This document shows positions 33,803-40,979 of a stretch of 46,469 nt of DNA, one piece after another. The position numbers were made by a program, and so were the translations under genes. Position 1 is the first letter of the stretch. Each line of letters begins with the position of its first letter. Source of the stretch: Candidatus Angelobacter sp. Gp1-AA117 (GTDB lineage: Bacteria; Acidobacteriota; Terriglobia; Terriglobales; Acidobacteriaceae); NCBI GenBank assembly GCA_003223515.1, contig QHVI01000095.1:1-46469 (forward strand). Reading direction: 5' to 3'. The notes under the pieces were generated by a model. It did not search any database and had not been told where the DNA came from. It saw nothing but the letters and a program-made list of their open reading frames with translations.

Positions 33803-35425
33803 ATGTGGCAGGCTCCTTTTTATTGGCGGAAAAGAAAGGTGCTTAGAGTTATGAACCAAGAATTACCTGAAAGTGCCAACGGCGACCAGATCGGTTTTGA
33901 AAGTATGCAAAGCGTCATCACGAATGTCGAGAACTACTGTGCCTGCGAGGAGCGGCGCATCCGGCTCAGGAACGAAGCCGAGATCCTGGCCTTGCGGGCT
34001 GAGTTCTCCGGGCTGCTCATCGAGGAACGTAATTGTGAAGATCGTCTTTGGCACGCTCCACGTCCTACAGAGCGCAAGAACCGCCGCTTGCGAGCAGCGT
34101 ATCACTGGTGCGTGACCATTTTTCTTACCATTGCCGGCTTCATCTTTGCCGTGCTCGCGTTCGAACCGTTCGATCTCGGCTGGAAGGGCTATCTGTATGC
34201 CCTCGGTATCGCAATCGTTGTGCCATTTCTTGTCGAAAAAATAATCGAGCGATGGAGGGCCGAAAGGCTTCTGAGGTGGATTGCGGGGCTCGCTGGTGCG
34301 GCTGCTCTCCTGAGCGTGGTCGTGCTTGCGGCGGTTCGCGGCAACCTCTTTGCTGAGGCGTTCAAAAGCTCTACCCCAGTGGTAGTGATTGAAGATGAAC
34401 CGTCGGCACCGGAGGCCCAGAACACCTTCTACGAACAAAATGTCCCTCTCCTTCGTCTCGTCATGATGCTGCTTGCCTTCGCGATGGATTTGGGAGCCGG
34501 TCTCGCGCTTCATGATGCCTGGCGGCCGGCGTCTGATTCAGGGGAGAACTGGGTCGAACTGCAAAAGGCACTGCAGGTCGTGCGTGGACGGATGACCGAG
34601 TTGGTCTACCAGATCACCGCCTTGCAAAATGAACCTGCCGTTTTCGCTGCCCGCTTCTGGCGGAACTTCTACCGGGCAGCGCTCACCCATAACGTGCGCA
34701 GCGCCATGACCAAGCTCCTGCTCACTGTGGTGGTTCTCTTACCGTTGTTTCATGCTGATGCAGTTGCTGCCGAACGCATAACCCTGGTCATGGCGGTTGA
34801 TCTCACCCAGTCGCTTGCGAATCGCGGCCCGGACCAAAAGACGGATTTTCAAAAGAACGTCGAAAGCGTTACTCAAACGCTTGCCCAAATTCCGGCTGGG
34901 TGCCGTGTCGAAATCATGGGGATCACCGACCGGAGCTTTGCCCAACCTTATGTATTGCTCAGGGCTCAGATCGCCGATGATCCGGGGCATTTCGGGGAAC
35001 GGCTGCAGGCAGCGCGAAGAGAACTTGTCCGCACCTGGAAGAAGCGCAGTCAGAACCTATTACCGGCCTTTCCCTTTACCGACATCTTCGGCGTCCTGTT
35101 CGTTGCAAGCCAAACATTCGAGCAATCGCCCGAGAGTTCCCGTAAGGTCTTAATCATCTTATCGGACATGCGGCACCACACCCCGGATGTCGATCTCGAA
35201 TCGCCACGGCTTGTTCCGGAGTTCGAGAAGTTTCAAAAGAAAGGAAAGCTAATGCTACCGAATCTTAAAGGCGTCGAAGTGTATGTCCTCGGAGTGGACG
35301 GCACCGGGAAGGAAATTGCTTACTGGCTAAGTTTGGAGAAATTCTGGAATGGATATTTTGCGGCTGCAGGGGCAACGCTCAAAAGCTACACGGCACTGCG
35401 CAGCATACCGCAGATTACAAAGTAA
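33803..35425 (+). CDS. Membrane protein with C-terminal von Willebrand factor A domain
   Basis: About 540 residues. The N-terminal part is a cytoplasmic helical region, then four membrane helices (roughly 95-115, 130-148, 160-182, 212-235). Near residue 300 a new methionine begins MTKLLLTVVVLLPLFHADAVAA, which looks like a signal peptide or fifth helix. The vWA domain follows, with the metal site D333-L-T335-Q-S337 (VMAVDLTQS) and ILSDMRHHTPD. Two ancestral genes may have fused here. The start at 33803 has GGAG 8 nt upstream; ATG 33851 is an alternative. vWA proteins act in protein assembly and adhesion. The protein is likely an envelope protein of the integrative element; its role is unknown. 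Confidence 0.65.
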   Translation: MWQAPFYWRKRKVLRVMNQELPESANGDQIGFESMQSVITNVENYCACEERRIRLRNEAEILALRAEFSGLLIEERNCEDRLWHAPRPTERKNRRLRAAYHWCVTIFLTIAGFIFAVLAFEPFDLGWKGYLYALGIAIVVPFLVEKIIERWRAERLLRWIAGLAGAAALLSVVVLAAVRGNLFAEAFKSSTPVVVIEDEPSAPEAQNTFYEQNVPLLRLVMMLLAFAMDLGAGLALHDAWRPASDSGENWVELQKALQVVRGRMTELVYQITALQNEPAVFAARFWRNFYRAALTHNVRSAMTKLLLTVVVLLPLFHADAVAAERITLVMAVDLTQSLANRGPDQKTDFQKNVESVTQTLAQIPAGCRVEIMGITDRSFAQPYVLLRAQIADDPGHFGERLQAARRELVRTWKKRSQNLLPAFPFTDIFGVLFVASQTFEQSPESSRKVLIILSDMRHHTPDVDLESPRLVPEFEKFQKKGKLMLPNLKGVEVYVLGVDGTGKEIAYWLSLEKFWNGYFAAAGATLKSYTALRSIPQITK

Positions 35426-35460
35426 AGCTGTATTCGGATACGAGCGCAGTCGAAAGGGAA

Positions 35461-35676
35461 TTACACGATACCCTTGAGCAGGGCCGATACTGTCATATCC
35501 AATCCCTTGCTCACTTTAACAAGTGTATCAATCGAAAGGTTCTTCTCTCCACGCTCAATCTGTCCCATGTGCCCACGATGGATATTGCATCGGTCTGCGA
35601 GCTCCTCCTGAGACCAGCCTTGTTTTAACCGGAAGGCACGAATCCGTTCCCCAATTTTCTTATGAAGTTCTTGCAT
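35461..35676 (-). CDS. XRE-family repressor (71 aa)
   Basis: A compact helix-turn-helix protein (KIGERIRAFRLKQGWSQEELA, then IHRGHMGQIERGEKNLSID). It has the size and sequence of small element-encoded repressors. The start at 35676 (MQELHKK) is used because longer frames run through the operator repeats. It points leftwards, convergent with the vWA gene and divergent from the lipoprotein gene. It probably represses one or both through the repeats at 35714-35742. Confidence 0.75.
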   Translation of the reverse strand: MQELHKKIGERIRAFRLKQGWSQEELADRCNIHRGHMGQIERGEKNLSIDTLVKVSKGLDMTVSALLKGIV

Positions 35677-35713
35677 TACTCCGATTCTGGGAGTATGCTC
35701 TGCGACCAGTCTA

Positions 35714-35742
35714 CCAGCGTACGCTAGGCTAGCGAACGCTAG
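35714..35742. promoter_or_regulatory. Adjacent operator-like palindromes
   Basis: AGCGTACGCT (35716-35725, perfect palindrome) and CTAGCGAACGCTAG (35729-35742, one central mismatch) share the half-site AGCG with centres 15 bp apart. They lie upstream of the XRE gene and are probably its operators. Confidence 0.55.
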
Positions 35743-35791
35743 CATAGAACTACTGGACGAATGCCAAGAATGTGTAAGTCATTGAAAATCT

Positions 35792-35820
35792 GGGCGTTCC
35801 GCTTTCATGGCGGATCGCCC
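35792..35820 (+). other. Leader hairpin before the lipoprotein gene
   Basis: GGGCG-T-TCCGC (35792-35802) pairs with GCGGA-T-CGCCC (35810-35820) around a 7-nt loop, with one internal T-T mismatch. There is no T run, so it is probably a transcript-stabilising or regulatory structure in the leader of the gene at 35850. Confidence 0.5.
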
Positions 35821-35849
35821 TCGTTACTTATAAGGAGAATGCTACGACA

Positions 35850-36293
35850 ATGAAAAAGGGAATGATCGCGCTCGTATTGATTGCAACGCTTGTCGGATGT
35901 TCAAAGGAACTCACCCGAGGGAAGGCAAAAGATCTCATTCGGGAAAAATATCACTACGATGAAGCCATCAATTATGAAATTCATAGCCTCACACAGGTGG
36001 AAAACGACGAATGGATCAAACGGGGTCTCTGGAACCGCGGGATTACCGAATACGGGAAGAAATTTTTCGTTCTTGACCCGGCATGCAGCTGTTTTCTAAC
36101 CGTCCCAAAAGTGCGCCCGGCCATTGAAATAACGGGAATCACGGGGGATGAGTCGCTCAAAATAGTCAAATACAACCTCCTCTGGTTTGAGGAACTGCCC
36201 AGAGAAGTGCGGGACATTTTCAAAGATCATCCGCCAGATCAACGAAGTTGCTATATCCGGCTCTACGATGATGGCTGGAGAGTTGAAAACTGA
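35850..36293 (+). CDS. Small lipoprotein of unknown function (147 aa)
   Basis: A lipoprotein signal peptide ends in LVGC, so Cys17 is the likely lipidated residue. The mature part is soluble and mixed alpha/beta, with two later cysteines (DPACSCF) and one near the end. I know no family. The ribosome site AAGGAG is about 13 nt upstream of the ATG. It is part of the cargo of the integrative element, separated from the kinase operon by a structured leader. Confidence 0.65.
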   Translation: MKKGMIALVLIATLVGCSKELTRGKAKDLIREKYHYDEAINYEIHSLTQVENDEWIKRGLWNRGITEYGKKFFVLDPACSCFLTVPKVRPAIEITGITGDESLKIVKYNLLWFEELPREVRDIFKDHPPDQRSCYIRLYDDGWRVEN

Positions 36294-36314
36294 GAAAGGG
36301 AATTTAATCCAAGC

Positions 36315-36371
36315 GGGATGCGCTCGTGTATCAGCACGAACGCCTCCCTGACCAAAGTGCCTATAGGGAGG
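36315..36371 (+). promoter_or_regulatory. Two mutually exclusive hairpins, one hiding the ribosome site
   Basis: Hairpin 1 pairs 36315-36328 with 36335-36348 (GGGA/TCCC, GCG/CGC, TCGTG/CACGA, single mismatches between). Hairpin 2 pairs CCTCCCT (36343-36349) with AGGGAGG (36365-36371), the ribosome-binding site of the gene at 36377. They share 36343-36348, so they cannot form together. Hairpin 1 would leave the ribosome site free and hairpin 2 would hide it. This is the usual layout of a translational riboswitch or attenuator; the trigger is unknown. Confidence 0.55.
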
Positions 36372-36376
36372 TCACA

Positions 36377-36784
36377 ATGGCTACGAAAGACTATAAGGGT
36401 GTAGTTTCTTCAAAAGCAACCACGCGAAGTTCGTCTACGAATTCCTCTAACACAAAACTCCTGCCGGTCCGGTATCCGGTTTACCACGCCATCTCAGAAG
36501 TGAACCGTTCGTTCGAGGAGACGATACAGGGCCTCGAACATTTGATGAGTTTCAAAATATTCAATAAGGATTCTCTGCAGGGACTCCAATTCACGCTTGA
36601 AGAAATCCGGGCGCTTGCGAATGAGGAACTGACCGACACCGCGAACGAACGGGAGCTTGTGAACAGTTTCCATTACGAGCGTCTTCGGGAAAAGTATCAG
36701 ACTCGCAATGGGGTGGAAACAAGCTCTCCGGAAGAGAGCCGAAAGCAGAAAGGGGGCAAGAAACAAAAGGCGGCGCGTAAATGA
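36377..36784 (+). CDS. Unknown protein paired with HipA-like kinase (135 aa)
   Basis: The start at 36377 has GGGAGG 5 nt upstream. A serine/threonine-rich first 30 residues lead into a helical core (YPVYHAISEVNRSFEETIQG, then EIRALANEELTDTANERELV) and a lysine-rich tail (QKGGKKQKAARK). The stop overlaps the kinase ATG in ATGA, so the two are co-translated. In toxin-antitoxin style kinase operons the upstream small protein is often an antitoxin or target; that is inference, as no HTH is visible. Confidence 0.6.
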   Translation: MATKDYKGVVSSKATTRSSSTNSSNTKLLPVRYPVYHAISEVNRSFEETIQGLEHLMSFKIFNKDSLQGLQFTLEEIRALANEELTDTANERELVNSFHYERLREKYQTRNGVETSSPEESRKQKGGKKQKAARK

Positions 36785-37686
36785 AAAGTGCTGCTGCCAA
36801 TATTCAAGCAGTGCAACACATCAGGCGCATGAGAGGCGGCACGCAGCCGCATCTCATGCGCGCCTCTGACGGCAACTACTACATCGTCAAATTCCAGAAC
36901 AATCCGCAGTACCTGCGGGTGCTTGCCAATGAATTCCTTGCAACCCGTCTCGCGGCGCTCCTTAGCCTTCCCGTACCGGAAGTCGAGATCATAGAAGTAT
37001 CCGATTCACTTATTGAGAGCAGTCCTGGGCTACAGTTTGAAATCGGCGGCATTTCGGTGCGGTGTGCGGCAGGGCTGCATGTGGGAGTACGCCATGTTGC
37101 CGATCCTTGGAACGATTGTGTTTTCGACTACTTGCCGGAGTCAACTTTCGACAAGGTCATGAATCGCCAGGCCTTCGCAGGCATTCTCGCGTTCGACAAG
37201 TGGACTGGCAACACGGACGGCCGACAAGCCGTGTTCACGAAACACGGGCGCGGGTACCACGTCACCTTCATTGACCAGGGCTACTGCTTCAATGCCGCAG
37301 AGTGGAATTTCCCTGATCTACCGCTCCACGGCGCGTATTACAAAGGCCACGTGTATGAGGACATCGCAGGATGGGATTCATTCGAGCCGGTGCTCTCACG
37401 CATTGAAGCGATGGAATATGCCGACCTTTGGCGGTGTGCTGCACCGATTCCGCTCGACTGGTTTGAGCATGACGGCGAAGGGCTGTTTCAGCTCATCGAA
37501 GCACTCCACGAAAGACGTTCCTCAGTTCGCACCTTTATTACTGCGTTCCGTGATTCGAGCCGGAATCCATTTCCGCGGTGGACGGCCGTCCACGGTGCGG
37601 TTCCGCAAGGTCGCAGGTCAATAAAGGAGGAAGAGGCAGCACCTGAACTGGCGCTTGGTGGGGTTGGGGAAATCGGGAAGTCATAA
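36781..37686 (+). CDS. HipA-like kinase (HipA_2 type)
   Basis: A 301-residue kinase-fold protein. RRMRGGTQPHLMRASDG is the glycine-rich N-lobe region, Lys37 in IVKFQNNPQ the nucleotide-binding lysine, AFDKWTGNTDGRQ (about 135-147) the catalytic loop with Asp and Asn, and FIDQGYCF the metal-binding motif. HipA kinases phosphorylate a translation factor and arrest growth. The targets of this shorter subtype are unknown. It is coupled to the gene upstream by ATGA. A degraded paralogue with the same motifs is at 44647-45492. Confidence 0.8.
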   Translation: MKSAAANIQAVQHIRRMRGGTQPHLMRASDGNYYIVKFQNNPQYLRVLANEFLATRLAALLSLPVPEVEIIEVSDSLIESSPGLQFEIGGISVRCAAGLHVGVRHVADPWNDCVFDYLPESTFDKVMNRQAFAGILAFDKWTGNTDGRQAVFTKHGRGYHVTFIDQGYCFNAAEWNFPDLPLHGAYYKGHVYEDIAGWDSFEPVLSRIEAMEYADLWRCAAPIPLDWFEHDGEGLFQLIEALHERRSSVRTFITAFRDSSRNPFPRWTAVHGAVPQGRRSIKEEEAAPELALGGVGEIGKS

Positions 37687-37702
37687 ACAGTTTTTTACAA
37701 GA

Positions 37703-37758
37703 CCGCTGGAAATCCAAACGGGTGTTGTCTTCGCCGGGACTGGCACCCGTTCCAGCGG
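37703..37758. other. Long bulged hairpin between the kinase and DUF433 genes
   Basis: CCGCTGGA (37703-37710) pairs with TCCAGCGG (37751-37758), and ACGGGTG (37718-37724) with CACCCGT (37744-37750), leaving a 7-nt one-sided bulge and a 19-nt loop. No T run follows. It may be a structured RNA, the 3' end of the kinase transcript or a recombination site; it also lies at the right end of the element's gene run. Confidence 0.55.
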
Positions 37759-37806
37759 CGAGTTCAAGTTTGAAGCCAGACGTATAATGAATCTCTGGTG
37801 TTTCTA

Positions 37807-38055
37807 ATGGGTAAAAGTCAAGAATTCAGAGCCGCTTTTGGAGTGCGAATTGTTCGCGATTCCAACATTTGCGGAGGCGAAGCAGTCTTCAGAGGAACGC
37901 GCGTTACTTTGCGCACAGTCTTGGCAAGTTTGGCTGCGGGTGATTCTATAGAAGAAATCCTGGCTGATTTCCCCACTCTCGCAACTGAGGACATAAGAGC
38001 TGCCATCGCATTTGCTGCGGCTTTCGCAGAAGAAGGTCTGGATTTGAATCGGTGA
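37807..38055 (+). CDS. DUF433-family protein (antitoxin-like)
   Basis: An 82-residue protein with the DUF433 core: GVRIVRDSNICGGEAVFRGTRV and DSIEEILADFPTLATEDIRAAIAFA. DUF433 proteins are small winged-helix proteins usually encoded before a PIN/Mut7-C-like DUF5615 toxin. No such toxin follows here, so it is an orphan or the toxin was lost. The start at 37807 (MGKSQEF) lacks a clear ribosome site. Confidence 0.8.
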   Translation: MGKSQEFRAAFGVRIVRDSNICGGEAVFRGTRVTLRTVLASLAAGDSIEEILADFPTLATEDIRAAIAFAAAFAEEGLDLNR

Positions 38056-38360
38056 CTATAAGCCGCGACCTGTACAAATAAATAAACTCTGCTGAAGACC
38101 CGCATTCGCCTCTGCGGTATAGAAAGCTCAAGCAAGGCATTTATTAAGAGACATTAATCTTCGGGTCGGTACGGTACGCAGATGAATTTTGAGATTTCGA
38201 CAGCTACAAAATTCACCACAATCCTTCTCCTTCATGCAGCTAACCTGTTAAGACTAAATCGTTTGAGATCATCTTATTTGGCAGACCGCCTGATGTTGCA
38301 TCAGGAGGTTGATAGCACAGCTACCAACAATCAATTTACACAGTGCAGTCGAACTTGTTG
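38056..38360. other. Intergenic stretch without a supported gene
   Basis: About 305 bp between the DUF433 gene and the terminator of the leftward peptide operon. One plus-strand frame from 38182 is open, but its composition looks random and it runs into the terminator hairpin. I see no feature I can defend. Confidence 0.5.
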
Positions 38361-38408
38361 CCCGAAAATGCTGAAAGAAGGAGAGCTTTCTCTCCCTCTT
38401 CCAGCATT
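38361..38408 (-). terminator. Intrinsic terminator of the ADOP/propeller/peptide run
   Basis: Read on the minus strand, AATGCTG-(g)AAGA-(g)GGAGAG pairs with CTCTCC-TTCTT-CAGCATT around AAAG (arms 38367-38387 and 38388-38408), followed by TTTTC. It lies 20 bp beyond the stop of the cysteine-rich peptide gene and fits a rho-independent terminator. Confidence 0.75.
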
Positions 38409-38428
38409 CGTTGAGTTTTTCTTATTGG

Positions 38429-38626
38429 CTAACTTGCACCCAGATCCGTAGCCTTGCAGCCACCGGCTCCGATGGCGTAGCAGCCGCACGGAGTTCCATT
38501 GCAGCAGTCGCCGGTGCATCCGTCAGGGCAGCTACAACTAGCACGAGCAGATCCTGGAGGATTGATGAGGAAATTACTCGTCGTCAATACCGCAAAGAAA
38601 GCATACACATACATCTTCTTGAACAT
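38429..38626 (-). CDS. Exported cysteine-rich small peptide (65 aa)
   Basis: The precursor has an N-terminal signal-like segment (MFKKMYVYAFFAVLTTSNFL, cleavage perhaps after SARA) and a mature part of about 35 residues with eight cysteines in a tight pattern (CSCPDGC, DCC, PCGCY, GGC), rich in glycine. AAAGGAG is 7 nt before the ATG, much the best start in a longer open frame. It lies 10 bp after the beta-propeller gene and before a strong terminator. I recognise no family. The pattern would suit a disulfide-rich or metal-binding peptide, or a modified natural product. Confidence 0.65.
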   Translation of the reverse strand: MFKKMYVYAFFAVLTTSNFLINPPGSARASCSCPDGCTGDCCNGTPCGCYAIGAGGCKATDLGAS

Positions 38627-38636
38627 AACAACTCCT

Positions 38637-39746
38637 TTACTTTGATTTGGTTTCCTGTGGATAAGTTGTGGGATGAGAGCTTTTGGCACCCAATTCAGGC
38701 GAATCAACTTCATAAATGGCGCTTGTATTGCGAGAGGATAACACCGCCGATAACAAGACGTGTTGTCTTTGATCGTAAACCAGCTTTTGAAGTAACAGAT
38801 CTTTCCTTGGCATATCGTGAACTTCTACAGTATCGCCCTCAAGATTCAAGATATAAAGCCAACACCGGTCCCATAAAAGCGATACCCAGATTCTTCCTGT
38901 CTGCCGGTCAATGGCCATGCCGGAAAGAATATAAGGAGTTGATACCTTATCTCCCGGATATGCATGCACAATAGGAGATTTATGTTGGGTTCGAAACGTG
39001 CTCCGAATCATTTCGGCTTCGCCACCTGCAATATATTTGGTAAAGATCAGATGGCCGGATTTGTCATACTTCTGGAGCACGGGCGCGACCTCAAAAGCTA
39101 CATAGATATTCTCCTGGGCATCGAATGCCAACTTACACCTGTTCACGGCAAAACCGAGGCGGTTATTAGATTCACGCAATTCATCTCCGTAAAAATCCGA
39201 TATCTTGCGCGTATCTCCAAAAGATCTCAATAATGTGCCATGAAGGTCGAGGACATCCACAACATATCCGCTATAAGGCCGCGAAACAAATATCTCGCCG
39301 GCGGAATTCACCGCAATGTTCGATATGGTCAGTGGGCTCGTAAATTGGCTGATCAGCTTGCCATCCCAATCAAAAACCTGAACGCGTCTGCCCTGGTTGT
39401 CCAAAATATATATGTTTCCTTTGGAATCAATGGTCAGGTCAAATGGCTGGAAGAGGTTTCCCGGGTCTTGGCCTATTTGGCCGATTTGACGCTCAACTCT
39501 TAGATTGCGGTCCAGAATAACAATACGGTTGTTGTATGTATCCGCAAGCAGGAGATGGTTTTCCCACTTTTGGAGCGCCGGAGCATAGAGTGTCCAGTTT
39601 GCCGGCACCACTTCACGCAGGTCGCTTAAACGATGAGAAGTTTGGGCGTCTAGGAATTGCAATGAGAATAATACGCAAACTATCAGTCCCATTACGTTAA
39701 ACACAAAGCTCCGATGAAAACCACTGTTTTTATTCACAGGTGCCAT
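38637..39746 (-). CDS. Exported six-bladed beta-propeller (NHL-repeat) protein
   Basis: A 369-residue protein with an N-terminal hydrophobic signal or anchor (FVFNVMGLIVCVLFSL). NHL-type repeats then recur: DTYNNRIVILDRNLRV, QPFDLTIDSKGNIYILD, ISNIAVNSAGEIFVS, CKLAFDAQENIYVAFE, LSGMAIDRQTGRIWVS. Propellers of this kind bind peptides or other proteins in the envelope. GGGAGG precedes the ATG by 9 nt. It lies between the redoxin-like gene (35 bp upstream) and the cysteine-rich peptide gene (10 bp downstream), which suggests it handles or presents that peptide; that is inference. Confidence 0.8.
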   Translation of the reverse strand: MAPVNKNSGFHRSFVFNVMGLIVCVLFSLQFLDAQTSHRLSDLREVVPANWTLYAPALQKWENHLLLADTYNNRIVILDRNLRVERQIGQIGQDPGNLFQPFDLTIDSKGNIYILDNQGRRVQVFDWDGKLISQFTSPLTISNIAVNSAGEIFVSRPYSGYVVDVLDLHGTLLRSFGDTRKISDFYGDELRESNNRLGFAVNRCKLAFDAQENIYVAFEVAPVLQKYDKSGHLIFTKYIAGGEAEMIRSTFRTQHKSPIVHAYPGDKVSTPYILSGMAIDRQTGRIWVSLLWDRCWLYILNLEGDTVEVHDMPRKDLLLQKLVYDQRQHVLLSAVLSSRNTSAIYEVDSPELGAKSSHPTTYPQETKSK

Positions 39747-39781
39747 GCGAGCATACCTCCCGTTCGTATGTATCTGCCTTT

Positions 39782-40738
39782 TTACAGTATCGATGTCAGA
39801 TTGGTGACCACCCCGTTGTCCAGACTTAACACCAACACATACTTATCAAAAAGGCCGTTTAACGAAATCCTGTTTTCAACAAGCGGTATGGGCTCTCGCG
39901 CATGGACAACGTCAGCGTTGAGTCCAGGCATTACTTTTTGCACTTCGGTGCTTGTGAACTTTGAACTGAAGATCACCAGCGGCTGGTTCTCGGATGTTGT
40001 TGTATGGTCTTTCACCCATTTTGAAATAATCTCTGTTCCGGGAACCAAACTGCACGCGGAACAGCTGGCGCTGATGATGATCACAGTTTTACGGGCAGAA
40101 ATATCGACTGGTCCCGAGCGATTGTGAACTACGTCTTGCACCAGAAAGACAGGAAATTTGTCTCCAATTTGAAGACGAGACTGGTCGAGGCTGGAGAAGT
40201 ATGAGATATGTCCCGTCAGATATCTTTCTGTAAGCTGCCTTAGGTCATCCGGCATGAATACCACAGACATAAATAAGACATGATTGTCAGGACTCACAAA
40301 AAATATTTCGTATTCGTGGTCCTCGAAAACAAGCTCCCTATCCAACTCACGATTGCTCACCACAACCGGATAACTTATTCCCGACTGCTGTACTCTTTTC
40401 TCAACTTCCGCCGCGCTGCCGTTAATCACCGCGACGGCCTCAAGGCCCTGCGGATGGTATTGCCGGTAAAGGGATTCGAGGTGATTGGCTCTACGCAATC
40501 CTTCTTCCGAAGTAGCCCGGAAATAAATCAGCATCAGGTACTTGCCGCTCCAGTTGAGCGCTTCTCCTTGTAAGGACCGTAACGCTACTGAAGGAAATAC
40601 ATTGCCGTATGCCAGATGGTCTTTATAAGTTTTATCAGCAACTCGCCGTGCGTACCAGAAGTAAAGAGCATTTGCGATTAGTACGAGAGCTGCTATTGCA
40701 ACTAGGCTGGATTTACTCGCTTTCACAGTGGCCTCCAT
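39782..40738 (-). CDS. Membrane-anchored protein with two thioredoxin-like folds
   Basis: A 318-residue protein with one N-terminal membrane anchor (LVAIAALVLIANALYFWYA). The first redoxin/TlpA-like domain (about 50-175: SLQGEALNWSGKYLMLIYFRATSEE, YEIFFVSPD) lacks the CxxC. The second (about 195-315) has CSAC in IISASCSACSLVPGTE. It is thus a probable periplasmic thiol-disulfide protein with one active site. It is encoded directly upstream of the propeller and the eight-cysteine peptide, so disulfide handling of that peptide is an attractive inference. Confidence 0.75.
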   Translation of the reverse strand: MEATVKASKSSLVAIAALVLIANALYFWYARRVADKTYKDHLAYGNVFPSVALRSLQGEALNWSGKYLMLIYFRATSEEGLRRANHLESLYRQYHPQGLEAVAVINGSAAEVEKRVQQSGISYPVVVSNRELDRELVFEDHEYEIFFVSPDNHVLFMSVVFMPDDLRQLTERYLTGHISYFSSLDQSRLQIGDKFPVFLVQDVVHNRSGPVDISARKTVIIISASCSACSLVPGTEIISKWVKDHTTTSENQPLVIFSSKFTSTEVQKVMPGLNADVVHAREPIPLVENRISLNGLFDKYVLVLSLDNGVVTNLTSIL

Positions 40739-40979
40739 TCAAACCAAGCCTGCGGCCCCTGAGCACGGCCTGAAATGCAAATAACATAGATTCTTATCTT
40801 TATTTTTAACGCGGATATTGAAAATGTTACAAAAATATAAATAAGAAAGATTTAACGATGATTCATTCACTGCATCTTGTTCAAAACACAAAGATTGTTG
40901 GAAGCTTCAAATTGGGAATGCTATTTAAGAGTAGAAATAATAGTGGGTTTCTGCGTAGTTTCATTTTAAAATGTCGGAA

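Noticed and set aside
16670..37758. Large intergenic hairpins considered as integron attC sites
   Set aside because: None carries the RYYYAAC/GTTRRRY core sites, there is no integron integrase, and neighbouring genes form overlapping operons instead of single-gene cassettes.
38411..38974. 187-codon plus-strand frame
   Set aside because: It is antisense to the cysteine-rich peptide and the propeller gene, which have good ribosome sites and recognisable folds or signals.
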